A DNA stretch of 64,000 bases from Alphaproteobacteria bacterium. GTDB lineage: Bacteria > Pseudomonadota > Alphaproteobacteria > Geminicoccales > Geminicoccaceae. Where the stretch lies: positions 62,001 through 126,000 of the forward strand of contig JALSIM010000030.1 in the NCBI GenBank assembly GCA_026990035.1, in the 5' to 3' direction. The position numbers and the translations under genes are program-made. The notes under the pieces were generated by a model. It was not told the DNA's origin. It ran no database searches and was given only the letters and a program-made list of their open reading frames with translations. This document shows, piece by piece, positions 44,438 through 52,911 of this stretch. The stretch's first letter is position 1, and the number at the start of each line of letters is the position of its first letter.

Positions 44438-45109
44438 TCAGACCCATTTTTCGAGATCGAGGAAGAAACCGAGCCAGATCGACCACAGGCCGAGGGCCAC
44501 CAGCACCAGCCCGGCGACCACCGGCATCCGCCGCGAGAAGGCGGCGATGCGATCGAGCACCCCCCGGAGCGGTCGCCAGGCGACGGCCAGAGCGAGCGGC
44601 AGGGAAAGTGCGAGCCCGAACAGGGCCAGCGACACGAATCCCTCGGCGACGGCCGCGCCGCTGGCGCCACCGGCGGCGGCGATGCCCAGCAGGGCGAAGA
44701 TCAGGGGTGCGGCGCAGGCCGGGATGTTGAGCCCGAACACGAGCCCCAGGGTGATCGCCCCCCTGCGGCCCTCGGCCCGTGCCAGGCTCGGCCCGAAGGC
44801 GCGCAGGAGCGGTCCCAGACGGCCCGTCAGATAGAGAACACCGATGACCGCATAGGCGGCGCCCAGCAACACCCACATCGCCTTCTGGAAGCCGATGAAG
44901 GCCTGCCCGACCAGGGCCGCCGCCGCACCCAGGGCACCGATCAGCAGCATCCGCGCGATCGTGAAGCTGGTCACCTGGAGGAGCTTTTCCGTCGCCGGTT
45001 TGCCCTCGAGAAAACGGATGAACAGCAAACTCGCGCCCAGTGAGCAGGGCTCGACGAACCCCAGCAGTCCGAGCCCCACGGGCAGGGCGACGAAAACGAG
45101 GAGGTCCAT
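44438..45109 (-). CDS. CcdA-like membrane protein (thiol-disulfide/cytochrome c biogenesis type)
   Basis: A 223-residue six-helix protein of the CcdA/DsbD-beta family, which passes reducing power across the inner membrane. The two redox Cys are in the expected places: GFVEPCSLGASLLFIRF in helix 1 and GLNIPACAAPLIFALLG in helix 4. In classic CcdA each Cys follows a Pro, which holds for EPC here, while the second reads PAC. The ATG is 3 bp beyond the stop of a MerR-like stub, and a mercury-type MerR operator lies 177 bp upstream. CcdA-like genes do occur in some mer-type loci (recollection). So a metal-stress role is possible. Confidence 0.86.
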   Translation of the reverse strand: MDLLVFVALPVGLGLLGFVEPCSLGASLLFIRFLEGKPATEKLLQVTSFTIARMLLIGALGAAAALVGQAFIGFQKAMWVLLGAAYAVIGVLYLTGRLGPLLRAFGPSLARAEGRRGAITLGLVFGLNIPACAAPLIFALLGIAAAGGASGAAVAEGFVSLALFGLALSLPLALAVAWRPLRGVLDRIAAFSRRMPVVAGLVLVALGLWSIWLGFFLDLEKWV

Positions 45110-45112
45110 CGC

Positions 45113-45241
45113 TCAGCAGCCCGCCGCGCCGGCCCCGGCCGGGCCCGGCCGGGCCGGGCGATCGACCGGTTCCTGCCGCTCGCAGAAACCGACCGTTTCC
45201 GCGCCGACGCCCGCCCGCCGCGCCGCCTGGCCGATCGTCAT
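45113..45241 (-). pseudogene. Truncated MerR-family regulator (42 codons)
   Basis: The open frame MTIGQAARRAGVGAETVGFC, then ERQEPVDRPARPG, aligns by eye with the MerR winged-helix start (xxIGxLAxxxGVxxETVRFYERQGLI). The key Arg-Tyr of RFYERQ is changed to GFCERQ, and after about 33 residues the frame runs into Ala/Gly-rich codons and a TGA. The dimerisation helix and metal-binding Cys region (about 100 residues) are absent. GGAGGTGGAGG lies upstream. The stop is 3 bp before the CcdA-like ATG, so the stub may now serve only as a leader for translation of that gene. It is too short to have been noticed as a gene by length alone. Confidence 0.7.
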
Positions 45242-45285
45242 CCGCACCACGTCGTCACCTCCACCTCCGAGGACGTCTCCGTCCT

Positions 45286-45301
45286 CCGTAGTCTAGTACG
45301 G
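45286..45301 (-). promoter_or_regulatory. Mercury-type MerR operator upstream of the MerR stub
   Basis: On the minus strand the 16 bp dyad CCGTACTAGACTACGG matches the arms and length of the classical mer operator (CCGTAC-4-GTACGG), followed by AGGACGGAGACG. Five base pairs at each end are symmetric (CCGTA and TACGG). It lies 45 bp upstream of the MerR stub start. The dyad is seen; MerR control is inferred by comparison with remembered mer promoters. The -35 and -10 hexamers are weak. Confidence 0.65.
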
Positions 45302-45333
45302 GGCCGAGAGCGACCAAGCCCGGGATGCGAGGC

Positions 45334-45954
45334 TCAGCTGAGCGGCAGCATCACGTGTCGGCGATAGCCGGGTCGCTCCGCGAGCCGTTCGAACCAGGCC
45401 TCGAGATGGGGCGACGATGGCCGTGCGATGTCGAGGCTCCGGTACCGCCAGTAGGCGCAACCCACCGGAACGTCACCCATGGTCAACCGGGCGCCACCGA
45501 CGAAGGAACGTCCGGCGAGATGGGCATCGAGGATCGACCAGACGGGGCCGATTGCCGCCGCCGCCCGGGTGATCGCCTCGCCGTCGCGCCGCTCGGGCGG
45601 CGTGCGCACGAGCCCCCAGAAGATCGGATGCAGGAGCGGTGCGAGCTCGGTGAGCTGCCAATCCATCCAACGATCCGCCTCGGCACGTGCCGTCGGGTCC
45701 TCCGGCCACAGCCCACCGCTCCCGTAACGGGCGGCGAGGTAACGGAGGATGGCGTTCGACTCCCAGATCACCACCCCGCCGTCCTCGATCACCGGGATTT
45801 TGCGATTGGGATTGAGTTTCGCATATTCCGGCGTATCGAGCCGACCGAAGGCACCGCCGGCGTCGATCCGCTCGTGCGGGAGTTCGAGTTCGGCGATCGT
45901 CCACATCACCTTCTGCACGTTGATCGAATTCGGTCTGCCCCAGACGCGGATCAT
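45334..45954 (-). CDS. Glutathione S-transferase family protein
   Basis: A 206-residue cytosolic GST. The N-terminal thioredoxin-like domain begins IRVWGRPNSINVQKVMWTIA, with a Ser/Asn region of theta/beta class in the catalytic position. It continues with NPNRKIPVIEDGGVVIWESN, where the Pro after Ile and the Glu-Ser hold glutathione, and AILRYLAARYG. The helical C-terminal domain has LAGRSFVGGARLTMGDVPVG, the usual N-capping box region. The ATG at 45954 has GGGGGAGGAG close upstream; the longer frame is an antisense shadow of gnd. It lies upstream of the mer-type promoter on the same strand. Substrate unknown. Confidence 0.9.
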   Translation of the reverse strand: MIRVWGRPNSINVQKVMWTIAELELPHERIDAGGAFGRLDTPEYAKLNPNRKIPVIEDGGVVIWESNAILRYLAARYGSGGLWPEDPTARAEADRWMDWQLTELAPLLHPIFWGLVRTPPERRDGEAITRAAAAIGPVWSILDAHLAGRSFVGGARLTMGDVPVGCAYWRYRSLDIARPSSPHLEAWFERLAERPGYRRHVMLPLS

Positions 45955-46086
45955 GCTCCTCCCCCGGAAAGCTCCGGCGGCCGTCCCGCCGCCGCCCGTG
46001 CGCCGCCCCCGGGATCCTTCGTCCCTGTTGCCGATGGCCGCCGGCCTCACCATAACGTAACCAGACTTCGAGGAACATTCGGTAGC

Positions 46087-47478
46087 ATGGCTTTCGATCT
46101 GGCAATTGTCGGGTTGGGCGTGATCGGCGGCAATCTCGCCCTCAACATGCAGGAGCGGGGCATTCGCCCCGTCTGCTTCGATCAGGATCCGGGCAAGCTG
46201 CAGCGTCTGGCGCGCGAAGGGCCGAGGACGGCGGCGTCCCTCGAAGAGGCGATCGCCGGGCTGTCGCGACCGCGCATCGTCCTGCTCTGCCTGCCTGCGG
46301 GTCCGACGATCGATCATCTCCTCCGCCGCCTGCGGCCCCTGCTCGAGGCGGGCGATGTCATCGTCGACGCCGCCAACTCCCATTTCGAGGATACGCGACG
46401 GCGTGCCGAGGAACTCGGGGCCGTGGGCATCGGCTTTCTCGGTCTCGGGCTTTCCGGTGGCGCCAGCGGGGCCCGCCACGGTGCCTGTTTCATGGCCGGC
46501 GGCAGCAGCGCGGCATGGCGCACCGTCCGCCCTTACTTCCTGGCCGTCGCGGCGCGGGCGAACGGTCGGCCCTGCGCCGCCTGGCTCGGATCCGACGGAG
46601 CCGGCCATTTCGCCAAGATGGTCCACAACGGCATCGAATACGCCCTGATGGAGCTGATCGCCGAGGCGCACGCGTTCCTCGAGCGCCTCCTCGGTTGTTC
46701 GGCGGAAGAGGCGGCAGCGCTGTTCGGTCGCTGGAACGAGGGGGAGCTCGGCTCGTACCTCCTCGAGATCACCGGCAACATCCTGCGCCGGGCGGACCCC
46801 ATCACCGGTCGGCCGATCCTGGAGGTCGTCGAGGATTCGGCGGGCCACAAGGGGACCGGCAAATGGGCCTCGATCGCCGCCCTCGAGCTCGGCGTGGCGG
46901 CTCCCACCCTGATCGAGGGTTTCGGGGCGCGGCTGGCCTCCGCCGACGGTCGCGGCCGGCGCTCGCGGGCGACGGGCTGGCCCGAAGCCAAGGTGGAGAG
47001 GCCGGATCCCGGGAGCGTTCCGCCGATCCTCGAGCAGGCCCTGCTCGCCGCCCATATCGCCAGCTTCACCCAGGGCTTCGAGCTGATGGCCGCGGGCAGC
47101 CGTCGCTTCGGCTGGAAGACCGATCTCGCGCGGCTGGCCCGGGTCTGGCGCGGCGGCTGCATCATTCGCGCCCGCCTGCTCGACCGGTTCGTCCCCGCGC
47201 TCGCCCGGCGCAACGAGGAAGGGGGGGTTCTCGCCACTCCCTGGCTGGCCGATCGCCTGCGCCGCTCGGTGGTCGATCTGCGCCGAACCGTCGGCTTCGC
47301 GGCCCGGGCGGGGCTGCCCGTTCCCTGCCTCGCCTCGGCACTCGCCTGGCTGGAGATGATGCATACGCCGCGCCTTCACACCGCCCTCGTCCAGGCCCAA
47401 CGCGACTATTTCGGTGCCCACGGCGTGCGCCGCACCGATCGACGGGGATGCTACCATCTCGATGGCACGCGTGTCTGA
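46087..47478 (+). CDS. gnd: 6-phosphogluconate dehydrogenase (NADP-dependent, decarboxylating)
   Basis: A 463-residue enzyme converting 6-phosphogluconate to ribulose 5-phosphate, CO2 and NADPH. The N-terminal Rossmann motif is IVGLGVIGGNLALNMQERG. Substrate and catalytic residues are in GIGFLGLGLSGGASGARHGA, the Lys of HFAKMVHNGIEYALMELIAE and the GHKGTGKWASIAALELGVAA block. The C-terminus retains LVQAQRDYFGAHGVRRTDR. The usual GMRVSGGEEGAR is altered to GLGLSGGASGARHG, so two acidic residues are lost. Gluconokinase overlaps its 3' end by 17 bp, giving a two-step gluconate-to-pentose route. It diverges from GST. Confidence 0.9.
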   Translation: MAFDLAIVGLGVIGGNLALNMQERGIRPVCFDQDPGKLQRLAREGPRTAASLEEAIAGLSRPRIVLLCLPAGPTIDHLLRRLRPLLEAGDVIVDAANSHFEDTRRRAEELGAVGIGFLGLGLSGGASGARHGACFMAGGSSAAWRTVRPYFLAVAARANGRPCAAWLGSDGAGHFAKMVHNGIEYALMELIAEAHAFLERLLGCSAEEAAALFGRWNEGELGSYLLEITGNILRRADPITGRPILEVVEDSAGHKGTGKWASIAALELGVAAPTLIEGFGARLASADGRGRRSRATGWPEAKVERPDPGSVPPILEQALLAAHIASFTQGFELMAAGSRRFGWKTDLARLARVWRGGCIIRARLLDRFVPALARRNEEGGVLATPWLADRLRRSVVDLRRTVGFAARAGLPVPCLASALAWLEMMHTPRLHTALVQAQRDYFGAHGVRRTDRRGCYHLDGTRV

Positions 47479-48001
47479 GCCGCCGATCCTCGTCCTGATG
47501 GGCGTCACCGCCACGGGCAAGACGACCGTCGGGCGCCTGCTCGCGGCACGTACCGGCTGGCACTTCGCCGAGGGCGACGCCTACCATCCACCGGCGAACA
47601 TCGCCAAGATGCGGCGGGGTATCCCCCTCGAGGACGCCGATCGCTGGCCCTGGCTCGCGGCCATCGCCGCCGACATCGCCCGCTGGCGTGCGGCGGGACA
47701 GCCGGCCATCGTCACCTGCTCGGCCCTCAAGCGTGCCTATCGCGACCGTCTGCGCCGGGCGGGTCCGCTGCACTTCGTGCATCTGACCGGGGATCCGGCC
47801 CTGCTGGCGGCGCGGATGGCGGCGCGCCGGGGCCACTACATGCCGCCGTCGCTGCTCCCTTCCCAGCTCGCCACCCTCGAGCCGCCGCAGGACGAACCCG
47901 ATGTCACGAGTTGCGACGTGGCCCCGCCGCCGGCGGAGGTCGCGGCGCGGATCCTCGCCGAGCTCGGGATCGCGGAGGAGACGGAGGGGCGACCCTCCTG
48001 A
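47462..48001 (+). CDS. gntK: Gluconokinase
   Basis: A 179-residue kinase phosphorylating gluconate to 6-phosphogluconate, the substrate of the preceding enzyme. Walker A is LMGVTATGKTTVG. Other family motifs are FAEGDAYHPPANIAKMRRGI, PLEDADRWPWLAAIA and IVTCSALKRAYRDRLRRA, then HFVHLTGDPALLAARMAARR and GHYMPPSLLPSQLATLEPP. All are typical of GntK (NMP-kinase fold). The ATG at 47462 lies inside the end of gnd, so coupled translation is likely. No gluconate permease is adjacent, and no gntR-type repressor is seen. Confidence 0.94.
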   Translation: MARVSEPPILVLMGVTATGKTTVGRLLAARTGWHFAEGDAYHPPANIAKMRRGIPLEDADRWPWLAAIAADIARWRAAGQPAIVTCSALKRAYRDRLRRAGPLHFVHLTGDPALLAARMAARRGHYMPPSLLPSQLATLEPPQDEPDVTSCDVAPPPAEVAARILAELGIAEETEGRPS

Positions 48002-48098
48002 GCCGGCGGGCTGCGGCGACGATGGTCGCGGCCAACTGGCCTCGCCGCGAGCGGGGTGCTAGGAGGAGCGAAAATCCCAGCCTGTCCGGGAGCCGGGA

Positions 48099-49763
48099 AT
48101 GGCCAGCTACGACTATCCCCGATACGAATACCGGCCGACGCCGGATGCCTCCGCGGCCAGCCCCGTCGCGCACGAGACGGTGGTGGTGGGCGCCGGACCG
48201 GTCGGCCTCGCCTTCGCCCTCGACATGGCCCAGCGGGGACGCCGGGTCCTGATCCTCGACGAAGACGACACGGTGAGCATCGGCTCGCGGGCCATCTGCT
48301 GGTCCAAGCGGACCCTCGAGATCATGGACCGGCTGGGCCTCGGCGACCGGCTCCTGGGCAAGGGCGTGCTGTGGAACACCGGCCGGGTCTTCTTCCGCGA
48401 CCGCGAGATCTACGACTTCGACCTGCTGCCCGAGACCGGCCATCGGATGCCCGCCTTCATCAATCTCCAGCAGTACTATTTCGAGGAGTTCGCGATCGAT
48501 GCGGTGCTCGCCCACCCTTCGATCGAGCTGCGCTTCAAGAGCCGGGTGACGGCCATCGAGCCGGCCGCCGACGGGGTCCTCGTCACCGTCGAAAGCCCGC
48601 AGGGACCGTACCGGATCCACGCCGCCTGGCTGATCGCCTGCGACGGTGCCCGTAGCGGGATCCGGCGGCAGATGGGCCTCGAATTCCGCGGCAAGGTCTT
48701 CGAGGACCGTTTCCTGATCACCGATGTGCGGATGCAGGCGGATTTTCCCGCCGAACGCCGGTTCTGGTTCGAGCCGCCCTTCCACAACGGCCAGTCGGCG
48801 CTGCTGCACAAGCAGGCGGACGACGTCTGGCGGATCGATCTCCAGCTCGGCTGGGAGGCCGATCCCGAGGAGGAAAGGCGACCGGAACGGGTGATCCCGC
48901 GGCTGCGCGCCATGCTCGGCGAGAACCGCCCGTTCGAGATCGAATGGATCAGCGTCTACACCTTCCAGTGCCGGCGCCTCGAACGGTTCCGCCACGGCCG
49001 CGTCATCTTCGCCGGCGACGCCGCCCATCAAGTCTCGCCGTTCGGCGCCCGCGGCGGCAACGGCGGCATCCAGGACACCGACAATCTCGCCTGGAAACTG
49101 GCCCTGGTGCAGGAAGGCCTCGCTCCCGAAAGCCTTCTCGACAGCTACGATCACGAACGGGGCCCGGCGACCGACGAGAACATCCTCAACTCGACCCGCT
49201 CGACCGATTTCATCACCCCCAAGGGCGAAGCCAGCCGCGCCTTCCGCGACGCCGTGCTCCAGCTTTCGGAGCGTTTTCCCTTCGCCCGACGGTTCGTCAA
49301 CAGCGGCCGGCTCTCGGTGCCCGCCGTCTACGACGGTTCGCCGCTGAACGGTCCCGACCGGGGCGGGTTCCCGGCGGCCATGCGGCCGGGCAGCCCCTGC
49401 GCCGATTCCCCGATCCGCAGCGGGGCCACCGAAGGCTGGCTGCTCCATCACCTGGGTCGCGAATTCACCCTCCTGCTGTGTCCGCCGGAGGGCGTGGAAC
49501 CGCGTGTCGCGGCGGCGGAGGCGGCGGCCGCCTTCGCCGGCTCGGTTCCCGGCGTCGCGGTCAAGACCATCGGCGCGGATACGGCCTGCGATCTGATCGA
49601 CCATCGCGGCATCGCCACCGCACGCTACGCCCTCGCCCCCGGTACCGCCTATCTGATCCGGCCCGACCAGCATGTGGCGGCGCGCTGGCGGCGCTTCGAC
49701 CCGGAGGAAGCGCGCGATGCACTGGCGAAGGCGATCGGCCGCCGGGCTCCACGGGAGGTCTGA
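48099..49763 (+). CDS. FAD-dependent aromatic-type monooxygenase (MhpA-like)
   Basis: A 554-residue class A flavoprotein monooxygenase. FAD-binding motifs in order: VVGAGPVGLAFALDMAQRG (GxGxxG), the DG motif in IACDGARSGIRRQMGLEF, and the GD motif in GRVIFAGDAAHQVSPFGARG followed by GNGGIQDTDNLAWKLALV. Residues about 420-550 form the thioredoxin-like C-terminal domain. This resembles 3-(3-hydroxyphenyl)propionate hydroxylase and similar phenol hydroxylases; the true substrate is unknown. A DUF2783 protein gene follows 1 bp after the stop. No ring-cleavage dioxygenase is in the window. Start chosen at the ATG after GGGAGCCGGGA. Confidence 0.9.
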   Translation: MASYDYPRYEYRPTPDASAASPVAHETVVVGAGPVGLAFALDMAQRGRRVLILDEDDTVSIGSRAICWSKRTLEIMDRLGLGDRLLGKGVLWNTGRVFFRDREIYDFDLLPETGHRMPAFINLQQYYFEEFAIDAVLAHPSIELRFKSRVTAIEPAADGVLVTVESPQGPYRIHAAWLIACDGARSGIRRQMGLEFRGKVFEDRFLITDVRMQADFPAERRFWFEPPFHNGQSALLHKQADDVWRIDLQLGWEADPEEERRPERVIPRLRAMLGENRPFEIEWISVYTFQCRRLERFRHGRVIFAGDAAHQVSPFGARGGNGGIQDTDNLAWKLALVQEGLAPESLLDSYDHERGPATDENILNSTRSTDFITPKGEASRAFRDAVLQLSERFPFARRFVNSGRLSVPAVYDGSPLNGPDRGGFPAAMRPGSPCADSPIRSGATEGWLLHHLGREFTLLLCPPEGVEPRVAAAEAAAAFAGSVPGVAVKTIGADTACDLIDHRGIATARYALAPGTAYLIRPDQHVAARWRRFDPEEARDALAKAIGRRAPREV

Positions 49764-49764
49764 A

Positions 49765-49971
49765 ATGACGGAAAGACTGGCGAGCGACCCGCGCATCGAC
49801 GGGGTGGACGAGATCTACGCGGAGATCATCGACGCCCATCGCGGCCTCGACACCGAAGGCAGTCTGCGCTTCAACGCCCGGCTGATCCTCCTCCTGATCA
49901 ACCAGATCGGCGACGAGGCGACGGTCCGGGAGGCGATCCGCGCGGCCCGGGAAGCGGAAACCGCGGGCTGA
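49765..49971 (+). CDS. DUF2783 family small protein
   Basis: A 68-residue all-helical protein. It contains VDEIYAEIIDAHRGLDTEGS and LRFNARLILLLINQIGDEAT, the core of DUF2783 as I remember it. Such genes are usually found next to FAD-dependent hydroxylases, as here, where it begins 1 bp after the monooxygenase stop with GGGAGG upstream. A role as accessory or small subunit is plausible but unproven. It ends 6 bp from convergent gpmA with no room for a terminator. Confidence 0.8.
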   Translation: MTERLASDPRIDGVDEIYAEIIDAHRGLDTEGSLRFNARLILLLINQIGDEATVREAIRAAREAETAG

Positions 49972-49977
49972 CGGAAC

Positions 49978-50679
49978 TCAGGCGGCGTCCTCCTCCTGCC
50001 CCATGATGCGTCGCTCGAGGAGCCGCAGCCGTTCGTCGAACACATAGAGGTAGGGCACCCCCGTCGGCAGCTCGAACCCGATGATCTGCTCCGGGGTCAT
50101 GTCTTCGATGTGCATGATCATCGAGCGCAGCGAATTGCCGTGGGCGGCGACCAGCACCGTCTCGCCGCGGGCCAGCCGCGGCTCGATGCGCTCGCGATAG
50201 TAGGGCAGCGTGCGGGCGGCGGTCATCTCCAGGCTCTCGCCGCCGGGCGGCGGCAGATCGAAGCTGCGCCGCCAGAGATGGACCTGTTCGGCACCGTAGA
50301 TCGCCCGGGCCCGGTCCTTGTTCATCCCCTGCAGATCGCCGTAGTAGCGTTCGTTGATCGCCTCCGAGACGTGGATCTCGAGCTCTTCGGCGTCCTCCTC
50401 GGTTTCCCGGCGGTGGCCGTACCATCTCGAGGCCTGCTCGTGGACCACCCGGTAGACCGGGCAACGGCGGTTGCGCTTGAGGATCTCGTAAAGGGTATGC
50501 TGAGCGCGGATCAGGGTCGAGGTGAAGGCGACGTCGAAGCGGATCTCGGCCAGAAGCTCGCCGGCCCGCCGCGCCTCGGCCACCCCCTTCGGGCTCAGGG
50601 AGACGTCGATCCAGCCCGTGAAACGGTTCTGCAGGTTCCACACCGACTGGCCGTGGCGCACCAGATAAAGTCGGCCCAT
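49978..50679 (-). CDS. gpmA: 2,3-bisphosphoglycerate-dependent phosphoglycerate mutase
   Basis: A 233-residue histidine phosphatase superfamily enzyme of glycolysis interconverting 3- and 2-phosphoglycerate. The phospho-His is in [19 protein letters not shown], the catalytic Glu in [19 protein letters not shown], and the second His in [20 protein letters not shown]. Length and the GmpA-specific [14 protein letters not shown] point to the dPGM type. Two ATGs are close together; the second (50679) has GAGGAG seven bases upstream. It overlaps or abuts ubiX (stop at 50682) and is the last gene of the run znuC-znuB-ubiX-gpmA. Confidence 0.95.
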   Translation of the reverse strand: MGRLYLVRHGQSVWNLQNRFTGWIDVSLSPKGVAEARRAGELLAEIRFDVAFTSTLIRAQHTLYEILKRNRRCPVYRVVHEQASRWYGHRRETEEDAEELEIHVSEAINERYYGDLQGMNKDRARAIYGAEQVHLWRRSFDLPPPGGESLEMTAARTLPYYRERIEPRLARGETVLVAAHGNSLRSMIMHIEDMTPEQIIGFELPTGVPYLYVFDERLRLLERRIMGQEEDAA

Positions 50680-50681
50680 GT

Positions 50682-51263
50682 TCATTCTCCTCTTTCGTTC
50701 TCCGGGGCCCGCCACACCGGCGACAGGCCGCTCGCGATACCGAACAGATCGAGCACCCGACCGACGGTGTGATCGACCATCTCGGCGATGGATTTCGGCC
50801 GGGCATAGAAGGCCGGCAGCGGCGGCATGATCACCGCCCCGGCTTCGGTCGCCCGCAGCATGTTGCGCAGATGAACCAGGCTCAGGGGCGTCTCCCGCAC
50901 CAGCAGGACGAGCCGGCGCCGCTCCTTCAGGGTCACATCGGCCGCCCGGATCAGCAGATTGTCGGCGAAGCCGGCGGCGATCGCCGCGAGGCTGCGCATC
51001 GAACAGGGGGCGACCACCATGCCGAGGGTGGCGAAACCGCCACTCGCGATGCGGGCACCGATGTCCTGCGGCGGATAGACCTCGTCGGCGAGAGCCCGGA
51101 CTTCGCCCGACGTCATGTCGAGCTCGTAGCCGATGGTGGTCGCCGCCGGTCGGGTCATCACCAGATGGGTTTCGACCGGCTGATCGCGCAGCACCTCGAG
51201 GAGCCGCACCCCGTAGACGACACCGGTGGCGCCGGTGATCCCGACCACGAGCCGCGCCGTCAT
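50682..51263 (-). CDS. ubiX: Flavin prenyltransferase UbiX
   Basis: A 193-residue enzyme that makes prenylated FMN, the cofactor of UbiD-type decarboxylases. It has the flavoprotein motif [40 protein letters not shown] with the conserved SMxSLAx[22 protein letters not shown] and [20 protein letters not shown], then [13 protein letters not shown]. All match UbiX/Pad1. No ubiD gene is in the window. It lies 22 bp from znuB and next to gpmA, so its role is probably ubiquinone synthesis rather than that of the neighbouring monooxygenase. Confidence 0.95.
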   Translation of the reverse strand: MTARLVVGITGATGVVYGVRLLEVLRDQPVETHLVMTRPAATTIGYELDMTSGEVRALADEVYPPQDIGARIASGGFATLGMVVAPCSMRSLAAIAAGFADNLLIRAADVTLKERRRLVLLVRETPLSLVHLRNMLRATEAGAVIMPPLPAFYARPKSIAEMVDHTVGRVLDLFGIASGLSPVWRAPENERGE

Positions 51264-51285
51264 TCCGCTTCTCCCGACCGACCGA

Positions 51286-52095
51286 TCATCCCCGCCTCTC
51301 CGCGACACCCGCGAAGAGCGCCGCCACCAGACCGGCGAAGAAAAGTGCGACCGTCGCCACGGCGACGGTCGGACCCGCCGGCAGATCGAGTTCCCAGGCC
51401 CCGGCGAGACCCAGCAGCACTCCCGCGCCACCGATCGCCGCCGCCCGCACCGCCATGCCCTCGGGCGAGCGCGAAAAGCGCCGGGCCGCCGCCGCCGGCA
51501 CGATCAGCAGCGCCATCACCAGCAGCATGCCGACGACGCGCATCCCGGCGGCCACGACCAGCGCCAGCAGCAGGACCAGCAGAAACCGCATCCGACCGAC
51601 CGCCACCCCCTCGACCGCGGCGAGCTCTTCGCTCACGGTGGCGGAAAGAAGCGGCCGCCAGAAGCAGGACAGCAGACCGAGAACGATCACCGCGACCAGC
51701 GCCAGGACGACGATCTCCGGCGCTCCCACCGCCAGCACGTCACCGAACAGATACCCCAGAAGATCGGTGCGCACGCCGCCCAGGAGGCTCACCAGGATCA
51801 CCCCGCCGGCGAGAGCGCCGTGGGCCAGAACCGCGAGGAGCGTGTCCACCGGCACCAGCCGCTGGCGCTCCAGCAGCAGGAGGAGGAGAGCGAAGCCGAG
51901 CATGAAGGGCAGCACCGCGATCCCCGGCGCCAAACCGATCACGAACCCGGCAGCGACACCGAGCAGCACCGAATGGGCGAGCGCCTCGCCGAAATAGGCC
52001 ATCCGCCGCCAGACGACGAAGGCGCCGAGGGGCCCCGCGGCGAGGGCGAACAGCAGTCCCGCGCCCACCGCCCGCAACATGAAGGGCTCGATCAC
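51286..52095 (-). CDS. znuB: Zinc ABC transporter permease ZnuB
   Basis: A 269-residue metal-ion permease (ABC-3 family) with eight or more helices. It begins EPFMLRAVGAGLLFALAAGP, has YFGEALAHSVLLGVAAGFVI (the conserved AHSxLxGVA) and GYLFGDVLAVGAPEIVVLAL (the family LFGD motif), and SEELAAVEGVAVGRMRFLLV. The GTG start overlaps the znuC stop by 4 bp. With ZnuC and ZnuA it is a complete high-affinity zinc importer. Confidence 0.94.
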   Translation of the reverse strand: MIEPFMLRAVGAGLLFALAAGPLGAFVVWRRMAYFGEALAHSVLLGVAAGFVIGLAPGIAVLPFMLGFALLLLLLERQRLVPVDTLLAVLAHGALAGGVILVSLLGGVRTDLLGYLFGDVLAVGAPEIVVLALVAVIVLGLLSCFWRPLLSATVSEELAAVEGVAVGRMRFLLVLLLALVVAAGMRVVGMLLVMALLIVPAAAARRFSRSPEGMAVRAAAIGGAGVLLGLAGAWELDLPAGPTVAVATVALFFAGLVAALFAGVAERRG

Positions 52096-52856
52096 GGCTC
52101 TTCGTCCCGGTGGTGGTGACGGTAGGGCGCGAAGGCGTCGGCGAGCTCGGTTCCGAACAGCCGCTGGAAGGCCGGGTTGCGGGCCACGTCGAGGGGGGCG
52201 CCGGCGCAGCAGACCCGCCTTTCCAGGCAGACCACGCGGTCGGTCGCCGCCATCACCAGATGGAGATCGTGACTGACCAGGAGAATGCCGCAACCCCGCC
52301 GGTCCCGCACTCCGGTGATCAACCGGTAGAGCTCGGCCTGACCGGCGAGATCGACGCCCGCGAGCGGCTCGTCCAGGACCAGCAGATCGGGATCCCGCAG
52401 CAGCGCCCGGGCCAGCAGCAGGCGGTGGAACTCGCCGCCGGAAAGGGCGAGGACCTGCCGGTCGAAGCAAGGCCCCAGACCGACCTCGGCGAGGCATTCG
52501 CGCAGCTCCGTTTTCGCGGCCGGTCGCGCGAGGGTGAGGAAGCGCTCGACGGCGAGCGGCATCGCCGGATCGATCGCCAGCCGCTGCGGTGCGTAGCCGA
52601 CGGTGAGCCCGGGACGGCGGTGCACGGTTCCGGAATCCGGTGCGATCAGCCCCAGCAGGACCCGCACGAGGGTCGTCTTGCCGGCGCCGTTGGGTCCGAC
52701 GAGGGTGAGGATCTCCCCCGGGCGGATCCGCAGATCGACCCGATCGAGGATCCGATGACCGTTGCGGGACAGGATCAGGTTCCGCGCCTCGATCAGCGGC
52801 TCGCGGTCCTGCGGCTCGGTTCCGGTCCGGGATGGGGCGACCGTTGAGGCTTGCAT
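52092..52856 (-). CDS. znuC: Zinc ABC transporter ATP-binding protein ZnuC
   Basis: A 254-residue ATPase. Walker A is GPNGAGKTT, the signature is LSGGEFHRLLLARALLRDP, Walker B is LLVLDEPLAGVDLAG, and the switch His is in GILLVSHDLHLVMAATDRVV. CLERRVCCAGAPLDVARNPA and the His-rich end YRHHHRDEE are usual for ZnuC. The gene diverges from znuA with 55 bp between them, so both could be controlled from one site. I find no match to the usual AT-rich Zur palindrome. Confidence 0.94.
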   Translation of the reverse strand: MQASTVAPSRTGTEPQDREPLIEARNLILSRNGHRILDRVDLRIRPGEILTLVGPNGAGKTTLVRVLLGLIAPDSGTVHRRPGLTVGYAPQRLAIDPAMPLAVERFLTLARPAAKTELRECLAEVGLGPCFDRQVLALSGGEFHRLLLARALLRDPDLLVLDEPLAGVDLAGQAELYRLITGVRDRRGCGILLVSHDLHLVMAATDRVVCLERRVCCAGAPLDVARNPAFQRLFGTELADAFAPYRHHHRDEEP

Positions 52857-52911
52857 GTCCCGCCCAGGCGATGGCAGATGGCGCCGCCTTCATACGTCGG
52901 AGCGAGGTTCG

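Noticed and set aside
52857-52911. Possible Zur box between znuC and znuA
   Set aside because: The interval has no AT-rich palindrome resembling known Zur sites.
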